Shown here one piece after another: positions 42,648-51,619 of a DNA stretch of 64,000 bases. The DNA lies in assembly GCA_016235425.1 (NCBI GenBank), contig JACRLC010000004.1, positions 1 to 64,000 on the forward strand. The letters are read 5' to 3'. The notes beneath the pieces were generated by a model, which had not been told where the DNA came from, made no database searches, and saw only the letters and a program-made list of their open reading frames with translations. Origin of the DNA: Chloroflexota bacterium. Lineage in GTDB: Bacteria; Chloroflexota; Anaerolineae; Anaerolineales; Villigracilaceae. Made by a program: the position numbers and the translations under genes. The stretch's first letter is position 1; each line of letters starts with the position of its first letter.

Positions 42648-43297
42648 CACTTTGGGCGATCGTCCCTGTAAAACCATTGCGGCGCGGGAAATCGCGCCTG
42701 TCTGGCGCTTTATCTGAAGATGAGCGAACGGAACTCAATAAAACATTGTTGGAACACACACTGACGACGCTTTCAGAATTAAAGGAAGTGGAACAAGTTC
42801 TGGTCGTAAGCCGCGATCCACATGCCCTGAAAATCGCACACAATCACGGCGCGCGCACCGTGCGCGAAGACGGCCAGCCGCATTTGAACACTGCATTAAC
42901 GCGCGCGAGTGTAGTGGCACAGGTGTACGCCACGCGGGGCGTACTTGTCCTTCCAGCCGATTTGCCCTTGTTGTCCCGTGAAGATATTTTGGCCCTGATC
43001 GACCGTGCAGTGAAACCGCCTGTGGTGGTCATTGCGCCAGACAGGCATGGCAAAGGCACGAACGCGTTGTTGATGTCGCCCGCGGGATTGATCAATTACG
43101 ATTTTGGCGAAAATTCCTTCATCCGTCATTGCGAACGCGCAAAAGACGCGGGAGCAAGATTGGAAATCGTGGAATTACCAACGCTGGGATTGGATTTGGA
43201 CCTGCCTGAAGATTTGGAATTGGTGAAGAAACTGGAAGCTTTAAAGGTTGAAGAATATAAACTCCCTGCCGAAGAAGGCAGTGAACGCATATTTTAA
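42644..43297 (+). CDS. cofC: 2-phospho-L-lactate guanylyltransferase CofC
   Basis: A 217-residue nucleotidyltransferase that activates phospholactate, PEP or 3-phosphoglycerate with GTP for CofD. It starts WAIVPVKPLRRGKSRLSGAL (GTP binding), then VLVLPADLPLLSREDI (metal), APDRHGKGTNALL, FGENSFIRHCERAKDAGA and DLDLPEDLEL. The order cofD-cofC with overlap ATGA matches many F420 producers. Confidence 0.93.
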   Translation: MTLWAIVPVKPLRRGKSRLSGALSEDERTELNKTLLEHTLTTLSELKEVEQVLVVSRDPHALKIAHNHGARTVREDGQPHLNTALTRASVVAQVYATRGVLVLPADLPLLSREDILALIDRAVKPPVVVIAPDRHGKGTNALLMSPAGLINYDFGENSFIRHCERAKDAGARLEIVELPTLGLDLDLPEDLELVKKLEALKVEEYKLPAEEGSERIF

Positions 43298-43312
43298 AAA
43301 CAGGAGCATTCC

Positions 43313-44314
43313 ATGACCAAGCAACGCGTTGCACTTTATTTGCAGGATTCGCACGATCTTCGAGACGGTTTGGATTATGCAAAATACGCGGAGGAAAAAG
43401 GGTTTGAGGCTGTTTGGCAGGCCGAGTCGCGTTTGGTACGTGATGCAATCGTGCCGATGGCCGCCTACGCCGCGGTGACGAATAAAATCAAAGTCGGCTC
43501 TGGCGTCATCAATAACTGGACGCGCAACATCGGCTTGCTCGCGGCGACGTTCCTGACGCTGGATGATCTGGCTCCAAACCGCGTTATCTGCGGCCTCGGC
43601 GCTTGGTGGGACCCGCTGGCGAAAAACGTGGGCATTGACCGCAGGAAACCGCTGACCGCAATGAAAGAGACTGTCATCGTGATGAAGAAACTGCTCAACA
43701 TGGAGCGCGTCTCGTTTGACGGCGAGTTCATCCACGTCAGCGGCATCGAGTTGGACGTGGTCTATGGCCGACGCGAGCCGCGCAATGTCCCCATCATGAT
43801 CGGCGCGACCGGCGACCAAATGATGGAGCTCACAGGCGAAGTGGCAGATGGAGCGGTGCTGAATTACTGCGTCGCGCCCGAATACAACGACAAGGCCATG
43901 GAACTGCTCGAAAAAGGCCTCCGCAAATCAGGCCGCAAAATGGAAGACTTCGACCGCCCGCAGTTAATCGTCTGCTCGGTGGATGAAAGTCACGACAAGG
44001 CGATTGATTACACCAAAATGTTGCTCTGCCAGTATCTCGCCCAGCAGCCTCACATTGCCAAGGCCTCGAAAGTCTCTGACGAAGTAATCCACGAAATCCA
44101 GTCCACCCTGGGCTGGCCTGCCACCAAAGAACAAATCCTGAAGGCCAAAGATTTGGTGCCGGATGATTTGGTCCACAAAATTACCGCATCCGGCACGCCC
44201 GAAGAAGCCCGCGCCAAAGTGGCAGAATACAAGAAGCGCGGATGCACCTGTCCCATTCTCTATCCCGTCGGCGGGAATTTCAAACTGTTGATTGATACAT
44301 TTGCGCAGAATTAG
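43313..44314 (+). CDS. LLM-class F420-dependent oxidoreductase
   Basis: A 333-residue luciferase-like TIM barrel. [60 protein letters not shown] and [20 protein letters not shown] follow F420-dependent N5,N10-methylene-tetrahydromethanopterin reductase-type proteins. It probably uses F420H2 made by neighbouring genes; the substrate is not identified. A hairpin terminator ends the F420 unit after this gene. Confidence 0.9.
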   Translation: MTKQRVALYLQDSHDLRDGLDYAKYAEEKGFEAVWQAESRLVRDAIVPMAAYAAVTNKIKVGSGVINNWTRNIGLLAATFLTLDDLAPNRVICGLGAWWDPLAKNVGIDRRKPLTAMKETVIVMKKLLNMERVSFDGEFIHVSGIELDVVYGRREPRNVPIMIGATGDQMMELTGEVADGAVLNYCVAPEYNDKAMELLEKGLRKSGRKMEDFDRPQLIVCSVDESHDKAIDYTKMLLCQYLAQQPHIAKASKVSDEVIHEIQSTLGWPATKEQILKAKDLVPDDLVHKITASGTPEEARAKVAEYKKRGCTCPILYPVGGNFKLLIDTFAQN

Positions 44315-44364
44315 GCCAAAGGTGAGAGTCATTTTTTGGGAGTGACTGTCACCTGATTTTTATG

Positions 44365-44386
44365 AGCCGCGTCACTTGACGTGGCT
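44365..44386 (+). terminator. Terminator at the end of the F420 gene unit
   Basis: AGCCGCGTCA / TGACGTGGCT, 10-bp stem with one G-U pair and 2-nt loop, followed by TTTTTG. Confidence 0.7.
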
Positions 44387-44412
44387 TTTTGCTTCGGCTA
44401 TCCTCTCCCACC

Positions 44413-44434
44413 GTAGACCGACTGGTCGGTCTAC
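44413..44434. promoter_or_regulatory. Probable TetR operator
   Basis: Inverted repeat with perfect 10-bp arms GTAGACCGAC and GTCGGTCTAC around the central TG. It ends 5 bases before the TetR-family start codon, a position that suits autorepression. It could also affect the menaquinone genes that follow on the same strand. Confidence 0.8.
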
Positions 44435-44439
44435 TCACC

Positions 44440-45069
44440 ATGACAGACACATCCCTCGATCCCACCCACGAAACCCGCTCGCGCATCCTCGAAGCCGCGG
44501 TAACGGTTTTTGCCAGCAAAGGCTACCACGACACCAAAGTGGACGATATCGTCGCCGAGTCGCGGACATCCAAAGGCTCATTCTATTTCTACTTCCCCAG
44601 CAAGCAGGATATTTTCCTCGCGCTGGTGGATACCTTCGCCGACCTGCTCGAATCCCAGTTACGAGACCGCATCTTTTCCGAGACCTCGGGCATGGCGCGC
44701 GTTGATTTGGCTTTACGCATCTGTTTAGAGACTTTCGGCCAATATCGCGGACTAGCCAAAATTGCGCTCGTCCAGGCCACAGGATTGGGAATTGCCTTCG
44801 AGGAAAAGCGCCGCGCGGTCAATGAGCGGTTTATCAAAATCATCAAGGAAAACCTGGATGAAGCCGTTGCCGACGAAAGCATTCCTCCATTGGATACAGA
44901 AGTGGCCGCGTGCGCCTGGATGGGCGCGCTGAATGAAATTGTCCTGCGCTGGGTTTATACCGGACAACCCGACCCCGTCCGCACCCTGCCTGCCCTGCGG
45001 ACATTTTTATTGCAAAGCGTGGGGGCAAAACGTAACGCGACATTTATGTCGCCAACAGAGCCGACATAA
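44440..45069 (+). CDS. TetR/AcrR family transcriptional regulator
   Basis: The start at 44440 follows the operator palindrome. The 209-residue protein has the HTH (ILEAAVTVFASKGYHDTKVD, TSKGSFYFYFPSKQDIF, about residues 15-60) and an all-helical ligand-binding C-terminus. The last about 13 residues (RNATFMSPTEPT) and the stop codon TAA come from palindrome 45032-45081. The position before menF, 24 bases apart, suggests control of itself and perhaps the menaquinone genes; the ligand is unknown. Confidence 0.9.
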   Translation: MTDTSLDPTHETRSRILEAAVTVFASKGYHDTKVDDIVAESRTSKGSFYFYFPSKQDIFLALVDTFADLLESQLRDRIFSETSGMARVDLALRICLETFGQYRGLAKIALVQATGLGIAFEEKRRAVNERFIKIIKENLDEAVADESIPPLDTEVAACAWMGALNEIVLRWVYTGQPDPVRTLPALRTFLLQSVGAKRNATFMSPTEPT

Positions 45070-45081
45070 ATGTCGGGTTAC
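45032..45081. repeat. Palindromic repeat, family A copy 3
   Basis: GTAACGCGACATTTATGTCG with right arm CGACATAAATGTCGGGTTAC. It contains the tetR stop codon and ends 2 bases before the GGAG of menF. Confidence 0.85.
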
Positions 45082-45092
45082 AGGAGATTCTT

Positions 45093-46448
45093 TTGAATCG
45101 CATCGTCAACTACACCATCCCATATCAACCTTACCCATTGACAGAGTTTTTACGCTTCGGCTCCGGCATGGAACGTTTTTACTTCGAGAGCAGTCAATCG
45201 CCGGCAGCAATCGCGGGACTTGGGATCGCCGCACAAATTTCCCGCAACGGCGCCAACCGCTTCGCGAATCTCGGATACACCTTGCGGGAATTTTTCCAGC
45301 GTATCTTATGTGTAAACGAATCCAACTCCATGCCGCGTCCAATACTCCTCGGCGGCGGGGCATTTTTCGATCATACGGAACCCGGCCTCTGGGACTCTTT
45401 TCCTTCAGCATCACTGATACTTCCTCGTTACGCGTTGATCCGCGTCGGCGCTGAATATTTCTTTTCCGTGAATCAATTGTCGGCGGGAAATGAATCGCTG
45501 GCGAACACATCCCACCGCGCCCGCATCGAAGCCGAAAATTTCATCACTCAGCTGGAAGCCGCCGTCCTCCCGCCGCCATCCATCCCAGACGAAATCACAA
45601 GCATTGAAACCTCCCGCGCAGACTGGCAAAATGCCATTCTTCAATCCATCGAAATGATTCGCCAGGGCAGGCTGAAAAAAGTAGTCATGGCGCGCCCGGT
45701 ACACGTCAATGGAAATCGCCCGCTGGATGTCCCAGCGCTTTTGGAAAATCTCGGCGAATCAAGTCCATCCTGTTTTCGCTTTCTGTTTGAATTCGCGCCC
45801 GGGACAACTTTCGCAGGCGCGACACCCGAAAGACTGGTTTCAGTCCTGGAGTCGGATGGCTTGCCGCCCAAATCTGGTGCGAAATTCACCACTGCCGCCG
45901 TCGCAGGTTCCATTCGCCGCGGAGAATTTCCCGGCGAGGATGAATCTCTGGGACAACAACTTCTCACGTCAGCAAAAGATCAAAGCGAACACGCCTTCGT
46001 TGTAAACGAAATTCGCGAAAAAATGTCGCCGCTCGTCGAAATACTCAACGTGGATTCCACGCCAAAACTTTTGCGCCTGCCAAACATTCAGCATTTACGA
46101 ACAGACATCACAGGCACATTGCATCCAGATCAAAGCATCTTAAACATTGTCGCCGCGTTGCATCCCACACCTGCAGTTGGTGGTGTGCCGGGTGAGGCCG
46201 CACTGCGCCTCATCCGCAAATTGGAAGGATTCGAACGCGGCTGGTACGCGGGTCCCGTCGGCTGGGTGGACTCAAACGGCAACGGCGATTTCATCGTTGC
46301 TATCCGATCAGGATTATTCCACGACAATGCGGCAACGCTTTTCGGCGGTGCGGGCATCGTTGCAGATTCCGATCCGCAAAAAGAATGGGACGAGACGGGT
46401 TTGAAGATCCGCTTTCTGCTCAACGCCATGCAATCCGAGATGGCATGA
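45093..46448 (+). CDS. menF: Isochorismate synthase MenF
   Basis: A 451-residue chorismate-utilising enzyme that makes isochorismate for menaquinone. The TTG at 45093, preceded by GGAG, is the only suitable start. Motifs in the C-terminal catalytic half: KVVMARPVHV, FAGATPERLVSV, VAGSIRRGEFPGED, HLRTDITGTL, ALHPTPAVGGVPGEAALRLI and GWYAGPVGWVDSNGNGDFIV. Context (overlapping menD) separates it from anthranilate or salicylate synthases. Confidence 0.94.
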   Translation: MNRIVNYTIPYQPYPLTEFLRFGSGMERFYFESSQSPAAIAGLGIAAQISRNGANRFANLGYTLREFFQRILCVNESNSMPRPILLGGGAFFDHTEPGLWDSFPSASLILPRYALIRVGAEYFFSVNQLSAGNESLANTSHRARIEAENFITQLEAAVLPPPSIPDEITSIETSRADWQNAILQSIEMIRQGRLKKVVMARPVHVNGNRPLDVPALLENLGESSPSCFRFLFEFAPGTTFAGATPERLVSVLESDGLPPKSGAKFTTAAVAGSIRRGEFPGEDESLGQQLLTSAKDQSEHAFVVNEIREKMSPLVEILNVDSTPKLLRLPNIQHLRTDITGTLHPDQSILNIVAALHPTPAVGGVPGEAALRLIRKLEGFERGWYAGPVGWVDSNGNGDFIVAIRSGLFHDNAATLFGGAGIVADSDPQKEWDETGLKIRFLLNAMQSEMA

Positions 46449-48187
46449 ATACCGCCAACCGCAACACAATCTGGTCGGGCATTTTCGCCGCTGAGTTAAA
46501 AAAACTTGGCCTCGAGTCTGTTTGCATCGCGCCCGGCTCACGCTCCACGCCGCTTGCCATCGCGTTTGCTGAAAGCGGCATCCGCATCTACACCCACAGC
46601 GACGAACGGTCCGCGGCTTATTTTGCGCTTGGCCTTGCACGCGCCAGCCGTAAACCCGTCGCGCTCGTTTGCACTTCGGGTACGGCCGCCGCGAATTTTT
46701 TCCCGGCCATCGTCGAAGCCAATTACAGCGAAACCCCGCTCCTTGTCCTCACCGCCGACCGCCCCGCCGAACTGCGCGAGAGCGGCGCCAACCAAACCAT
46801 TGACCAACTCAAACTTTACGGCGATCACATCCGCTGGTTTGTGGATGTCCCTGCGCCCGAGGCAAATTTCTCCAAACATCTTTTTCGATATTTGCAAACT
46901 CTCGCCGCGCGCGCCTGGGAGACTTCGCAATCGCCTCTGCCCGGCCCCGTCCATTTGAACTTTCCTTTTCGCAAACCGCTTGAACCAATTGACGTTCCCA
47001 ACGACCGCCCCGCGTGGCTGGACGCCACGCTTCTTTCCGCCCTGGAAACTGTCCCCGCACAATTGACATTTTCTCGTCCCCAACTTTCTCCTACCAAAGA
47101 GCAAACGGACTTTCTCTCCCAAGCCATCTCCTCCACCCCGCGCGGACTCATCGTCTGCGGACCGCGTTGCCCCGCTGGAAATTTTCCCGCGCGATTAACC
47201 GAACTCGCCACGCGGACAGGCTACCCCATCCTCGCCGACGCGCTTTCTGGTTTACGCTTCGGCGCACACGTCAATGAATTTATCCTCGGCGGATACGATA
47301 CTTTTCTGCCAGCACCTTTGCGCCCGCACTTGATCCTCCGCTTCGGTGACCTGCCTACCAGCAACGCCTTGTCCGATTATCTCGACAGCCTTGAGGAGGT
47401 TCCGCAAATCCATATCTCCGAAACCAAACGCTGGCGCGATGACCGTTTCCGCGTCACACACTCCATGTGGTGCGATCCACTTTTGTTGTGCGAGTCTTTG
47501 CTCAGTAGGTCGGATTGGCAATCCGACCTACACTGGCTCCCCGCGTGGACAAGGCTCGAAAACGCGGTCTGGGATGAGGTCCGCGCGATGCGGGCGGAAC
47601 CAGATTTCGAGGGCGGCATCCTGCCCGATGTGCTGAGTCAACTTCCAGCGGGCAACGGACTCTACGTTGCCAACAGCCTGCCCGTGCGTCACCTCGACCA
47701 GTTCGCCCAGCCCGACCAAAAACCCGTGCAGGTTTTTGCCAATCGCGGCGCAAGCGGAATTGACGGCACGCTTTCGAGCGCGCTCGGCGCGGCCGCACAT
47801 TTACCGGGGCTGGTCTTCGTCACCGGCGATACATCTTTTTATCACGACATGAACGGACTGCTGGCCTTTTTGCGTTGTAACATCCGCGCCACGATTGTCA
47901 TCATCAACAACGACGGCGGCGGAATTTTCCATCACCTGCCCATCTCAAAATTCGAACCGCCGTTCACCGATCTATTTGTCGCCCCGCATGGACTGACCTT
48001 CGAGCACGCCGCCAAACTTTATGGCCTTGACTATGTTTGCGTTGAACGCCTCTCGCTTTCATCCGCGCTGAAAAGATCGCTTGCATCGGAAAAACCAACC
48101 ATTATCGAAATCCACAGCGACGCGGCCAAATTTGAGCAATTGAGAAAAGAATTGAATCGGCGCGTGAAAGAGAAATCCGTTGGTTGA
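46445..48187 (+). CDS. menD: SEPHCHC synthase MenD with palindrome-encoded insertion
   Basis: A 580-residue thiamine-diphosphate enzyme that joins isochorismate and 2-oxoglutarate. ATGA overlap with menF sets the start. PGSRSTPLAIA, the catalytic Glu E54 in HSDERSAAYFALGLA, VLTADRPAELRESGANQTID, and the ThDP/Mg motif GDTSFYHDMNGLLAF...NNDGGGIFHHLP are intact. Residues 353-363 (SRSDWQSDLHW) come from the RAYT-type palindrome at 47505-47531, in frame, in the linker between the central domain and C-terminal domain. The stop codon TGA is part of a second palindrome (48182-48231). Confidence 0.95.
   Translation: MNTANRNTIWSGIFAAELKKLGLESVCIAPGSRSTPLAIAFAESGIRIYTHSDERSAAYFALGLARASRKPVALVCTSGTAAANFFPAIVEANYSETPLLVLTADRPAELRESGANQTIDQLKLYGDHIRWFVDVPAPEANFSKHLFRYLQTLAARAWETSQSPLPGPVHLNFPFRKPLEPIDVPNDRPAWLDATLLSALETVPAQLTFSRPQLSPTKEQTDFLSQAISSTPRGLIVCGPRCPAGNFPARLTELATRTGYPILADALSGLRFGAHVNEFILGGYDTFLPAPLRPHLILRFGDLPTSNALSDYLDSLEEVPQIHISETKRWRDDRFRVTHSMWCDPLLLCESLLSRSDWQSDLHWLPAWTRLENAVWDEVRAMRAEPDFEGGILPDVLSQLPAGNGLYVANSLPVRHLDQFAQPDQKPVQVFANRGASGIDGTLSSALGAAAHLPGLVFVTGDTSFYHDMNGLLAFLRCNIRATIVIINNDGGGIFHHLPISKFEPPFTDLFVAPHGLTFEHAAKLYGLDYVCVERLSLSSALKRSLASEKPTIIEIHSDAAKFEQLRKELNRRVKEKSVG
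47505..47531. repeat. Palindromic repeat, family B (RAYT-type), inside menD
   Basis: GTAGGTCGGATTGGCAATCC then GACCTAC: a perfect 27-base hairpin with a single central base unpaired. The same 24-base core flanks the RAYT gene at 55005-55028. Confidence 0.9.
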
Positions 48188-48365
48188 GTAGGCGGCGGGT
48201 TTCGATACACAAAGAACGCTACTCAACCACCGCCGCCGTATCGCCCGCCCTGGTGTTCGGGCCAGGGAAACCAACAAGTCACAAGCAAACATGAAATATA
48301 AAGTAGAAATAAAATTGGTGGTCTCGATACGCCCTTCGACGAACACTCAGGGCTACTCGACCACC
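48182..48365. repeat. Two family C palindromes between menD and menB
   Basis: First unit 48182-48231 (GGTTGAGTAG ... CTACTCAACCACC) contains the menD stop codon. Second unit 48317-48365 (GGTGGTCTCGATACG ... CTACTCGACCACC). The gap holds no gene. Confidence 0.8.
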
Positions 48366-48401
48366 GATATATAACAAACGAAACACGTAACAGAGGAACT
48401 C

Positions 48402-49232
48402 ATGACCAATTGGATCAAAGTCAAAGACTACCAAGACATCACCTACCACAAAGCGGATGGGATGGCGCGCATCGCCTTCAACCGCCCTGAGGTGCGAAAT
48501 GCCTTCCGCCCCGATACCATCAAGGAAATGATCGAGGCCTTCGAGAATGCATGGGAAGACACGCGCATCGGCGCGGTCTTGCTCACAGGCAACGGCCCCG
48601 CCAAAGATGGAAAATTTTCCTTCTGCTCCGGCGGCGATCAGCGGGTACGCGGACACGCGGGCTACGTCGGCGAGGATGGCGTGCCGCGCCTGAATGTGCT
48701 CAAACTCCAGCGCATCATTCGCAGTATGCCCAAGCCTGTCATCGCACTCGTGGCGGGATACGCCATCGGCGGCGGACACGTTCTGCACGTTATCGCGGAT
48801 CTGACCATCGCCGCGGACAATGCTATTTTCGGGCAAACAGGCCCAAAGGTCGGCTCGTTCGACGGCGGGTTTGGGTCGTCTTATTTGGCGCGCGTTGTCG
48901 GCCAGAAAAAAGCGCGCGAGATCTGGTATCTCTGCCGCCAGTACAACGCACAGGAGGCGCTCGAAATGGGACTGGTCAACAAGGTTGTCCCTGTGGAACA
49001 ACTCGAAGATGAAGGCATCGCATGGGCGCAGGAAATCCTTGAGAAAAGCCCGCTTGCGATCCGCAATCTCAAATCCGCGTTCAACGCCGAACTCGATGGG
49101 CAGGCAGGCTTGCAGGAGTTGGCGGGCAACACCACCATGCTTTTTTACATGTCCGAGGAAGGGCAGGAAGGCCGTAACGCCTACAACGAAAAGCGCAAAC
49201 CGAACTTCCGCAAATATCCGTGGCTGCCGTAA
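48402..49232 (+). CDS. menB: 1,4-dihydroxy-2-naphthoyl-CoA synthase MenB
   Basis: A 276-residue crotonase-fold enzyme that closes the naphthoyl ring. Typical MenB motifs: [33 protein letters not shown] (the flexible A-loop), [20 protein letters not shown] (oxyanion hole), [20 protein letters not shown] (catalytic Asp and bicarbonate site) and [20 protein letters not shown]. The stop TAA lies in a family-A-like palindrome. Confidence 0.95.
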   Translation: MTNWIKVKDYQDITYHKADGMARIAFNRPEVRNAFRPDTIKEMIEAFENAWEDTRIGAVLLTGNGPAKDGKFSFCSGGDQRVRGHAGYVGEDGVPRLNVLKLQRIIRSMPKPVIALVAGYAIGGGHVLHVIADLTIAADNAIFGQTGPKVGSFDGGFGSSYLARVVGQKKAREIWYLCRQYNAQEALEMGLVNKVVPVEQLEDEGIAWAQEILEKSPLAIRNLKSAFNAELDGQAGLQELAGNTTMLFYMSEEGQEGRNAYNEKRKPNFRKYPWLP

Positions 49233-49284
49233 CGCGATATTTATATCGCCGCTAATGGTAAAGCGAAATAAATTTCGCGCTACA
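49229..49284. repeat. Palindromic repeat, family A-like, diverged
   Basis: GTAACGCGATATTTATATCG paired with CGAAATAAATTTCGCGCTAC. It contains the menB stop codon and ends 12 bases before menE. Confidence 0.7.
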
Positions 49285-49296
49285 AGAGGTTATTAA

Positions 49297-50772
49297 ATGG
49301 ATTGGCTCGCCGAACGCGCCGCGCAGAATCCCGACGCCCCCGCGCTTGAATTCAACACGCAAACATGGACATACTCTGCCCTCAACGATTGGACAGAATC
49401 CATTGCCGCGATTCTCGAAGCGCGTGGAATTAAACGCGGCGCGCGCGTTGCCATTCACCTCAGCAACCAGCCAGCCTACGTTGCTCTCATCCATGCGCTT
49501 GCCCGCGTGGGCGCGGTGGCAGTTCCGCTCAACATCCGTCTCACCGAGGCCGAGTTCAAATGGCAGATTGAACAAAGTCAATGTGATGTATTGATTTGTG
49601 AATCGGAACTGGTCGGACTCTCAAAGCGGATACTTGTCGCCGAACTTTTCTCAGCACCTAAACTTGTTCCCGCGCGGACTCATTCCCCGCTGGCGCTTGA
49701 TTCCGTTCAAGGAATATTTTTCACCTCCGGCACGACCGGCTTCCCCAAAGGCGCGATGCTGACCTTCGACAATCATCACGCCAGCGCACTTGCCTCCGCC
49801 GAACGCCTCGGCGTTGACCCTCACGACCGTTGGCTGTTGACCATGCCACTGTATCACATCGGGGGTATGTCCATTGTTTTTCGCGCAGCAATTTATGGAA
49901 TTACGATCGCGCTTCATTCAGGCTTTGACGTGGATGCGGTTTACCACGCGCTTAAAAATGAAAACATTACCATCGTTTCACTCGTCCCGACCATGCTTCA
50001 TCGCCTGTTGGAAAAATATCCAGACTTCACTCCATCGAAATCCCTGCGCGTGATTTTGCTCGGAGGCGCAGGCGCGCCTGCAAGCCTGCTTGAAAAAGCC
50101 CTCGCGCTGAATTTACCCATCGCCCTCACCTATGGTTTGACCGAAGCCGCTTCACAGGTCGCCACCTCCACACCGGAGCAGACGCGCGTTAAACCTGGCA
50201 GCGTTGGCAAACCTTTACAAGGCACAACCGTCGCCATCGTGGACGATGCAGGTAACCCTGTGCGCGCCGGGGAAATTGGAGAAATCGTCGTCAGCGGCAG
50301 GACGGTAATGCGTGGCTACCTGGATTTCAATAGACCGGACAGAATTCAGGAACCTGCCAGGTCGCTACATACCGGCGACATCGGATATCTTGATCCCGAT
50401 GGCGATTTGTGGGTACTCACACGCCGCAGTGACCTGATCGTCAGCGGCGGTGAAAATATCTATCCTGAAGAAGTGGAACGCGCCTTGATGAAACACCGCG
50501 CAGTGAGCGAAGCCTGCGTTGTCGGCATGACTGATCCCGAATGGGGGCAGTCTGTCGCGGCGGCTGTCGTTTTGCGCGAACCATGTGACGGGGAGAATCT
50601 GATTCAGTTTTTACGCGGGCAGGTTGCGGGTTATAAAGTTCCGAGGCAGATCGTTTTTGTCGAGTCCCTGCCGCACACCGCGTCGGGCAAATTAAAACGC
50701 GCAGAAGTCGCAATTGGAGTCCAACGTCTCCAGACGTTGGATGAACACGTTCAAAAGTCTGGAGACTTTTGA
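49297..50772 (+). CDS. menE: o-Succinylbenzoate-CoA ligase MenE
   Basis: A 491-residue adenylate-forming enzyme. It has the P-loop FFTSGTTGFPKGAML, MPLYHIGGMSIVFRAAIYG, LTYGLTEAASQVATST and the hinge region RRSDLIVSGGENIYPEEVE, and lacks signs of a different specificity. Place in the men cluster supports MenE. The final Lys of the catalytic loop is in ASGKLKRAEV. The last about 15 residues (QRLQTLDEHVQKSGDF) and TGA are encoded by palindromes 50716-50776. Confidence 0.93.
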   Translation: MDWLAERAAQNPDAPALEFNTQTWTYSALNDWTESIAAILEARGIKRGARVAIHLSNQPAYVALIHALARVGAVAVPLNIRLTEAEFKWQIEQSQCDVLICESELVGLSKRILVAELFSAPKLVPARTHSPLALDSVQGIFFTSGTTGFPKGAMLTFDNHHASALASAERLGVDPHDRWLLTMPLYHIGGMSIVFRAAIYGITIALHSGFDVDAVYHALKNENITIVSLVPTMLHRLLEKYPDFTPSKSLRVILLGGAGAPASLLEKALALNLPIALTYGLTEAASQVATSTPEQTRVKPGSVGKPLQGTTVAIVDDAGNPVRAGEIGEIVVSGRTVMRGYLDFNRPDRIQEPARSLHTGDIGYLDPDGDLWVLTRRSDLIVSGGENIYPEEVERALMKHRAVSEACVVGMTDPEWGQSVAAAVVLREPCDGENLIQFLRGQVAGYKVPRQIVFVESLPHTASGKLKRAEVAIGVQRLQTLDEHVQKSGDF

Positions 50773-50776
50773 GTCC
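50716..50776. repeat. Palindromic repeat, family D copy 1 (double hairpin)
   Basis: CCAACGTCTCCAGACGTTGG (50721-50740) followed by a 22-base palindrome at 50751-50772 with arms TCAAAAGTCT and AGACTTTTGA. The latter supplies the menE stop codon. Confidence 0.85.
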
Positions 50777-50787
50777 ACATACAAAAC

Positions 50788-51615
50788 ATGACCACACCTC
50801 TTTCCCTTCCCAACAACATCCAAATCGGCGGAAACGACATTCTGCTGATGACAGGGCCATGCTCCGTTGAAAGCTACGAACAAACTCATGCCGTCGCAAA
50901 ATCCATGAGCGCTCTCGGACTGCATGTAATTCGCGGCGGCGCGTTCAAACCGCGCACCTCGCCGAACGCGTTTCAGGGATTGGGGCTTAATGGGCTGAAA
51001 ATCCTGCGGCAGGCTGCGGATGAATTTGGTTTGCTCGTCATCTCCGAGGCGTTGGGCGTGGAGCAGCTGCCGCTCGTGGCCGAATACAGCGACATCATCC
51101 AGATTGGAAGCCGCAACATGCAGCATTTTCCATTGCTCTGGGCGGCGGGCGAACAACCGAAACCCGTTTTGCTCAAACGCGGATTCATGTCCACGATTCA
51201 GGAATGGCTGGCGGCGGCGGAACATATCACCACGCGCGGCAACCAGAAAATCATTTTGTGCGAGCGCGGCATCCGCGGCTTTGACCCATCCACGCGCAAT
51301 GTGCTTGATGTAAACGCGATTGCTCAAATAAAAGCGGCATCGCACTTCCCGATCATCGCCGATCCCAGCCATGCAACTGGCCGCGCAGATTTGGTATTTG
51401 CCGCGTCGCGCGCCGCCCTCGCCGCGGGCGCGGATGGCTTGCTCGTGGAAGTTCATCCCAATCCCGCCGCCGCGCTCTCCGATGGCGAACAATCCCTGCC
51501 GCTTGAATCTTTGCCTGCGTTTGTGGAAGACATGCGCCGCATTGCCGTTGCAATGGGACGCACCCTGGAGTCGCAAGTCTCCCGACTTTCGACTCAAAAG
51601 TCAGGAGACTTTTGA
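50788..51615 (+). CDS. aroF: DAHP synthase, AroA-I-beta type
   Basis: A 275-residue 3-deoxy-7-phosphoheptulonate synthase with no regulatory ACT or chorismate mutase domain. MTGPCSVESYEQ, RGGAFKPRTSPNAFQGLG, VISEALGVEQLPL, IQIGSRNMQHFPLL, ILCERGIRG and ADPSHATGRADLV (metal His) are standard. It supplies chorismate precursors. Its place inside the men run would raise flux to chorismate, the menaquinone precursor. The tail ESQVSRLSTQKSGDF and TGA are palindrome-encoded. Confidence 0.93.
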   Translation: MTTPLSLPNNIQIGGNDILLMTGPCSVESYEQTHAVAKSMSALGLHVIRGGAFKPRTSPNAFQGLGLNGLKILRQAADEFGLLVISEALGVEQLPLVAEYSDIIQIGSRNMQHFPLLWAAGEQPKPVLLKRGFMSTIQEWLAAAEHITTRGNQKIILCERGIRGFDPSTRNVLDVNAIAQIKAASHFPIIADPSHATGRADLVFAASRAALAAGADGLLVEVHPNPAAALSDGEQSLPLESLPAFVEDMRRIAVAMGRTLESQVSRLSTQKSGDF

Positions 51616-51619
51616 GTCC
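51567..51619. repeat. Palindromic repeat, family D copy 2, supplies aroF stop and menH start
   Basis: Imperfect hairpin at 51569-51593, then a 22-base palindrome (51594-51615) with arms TCAAAAGTC and GACTTTTGA. It contains AGGAG (51603-51607), the menH TTG (51612-51614) and the aroF TGA (51613-51615). Confidence 0.85.
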
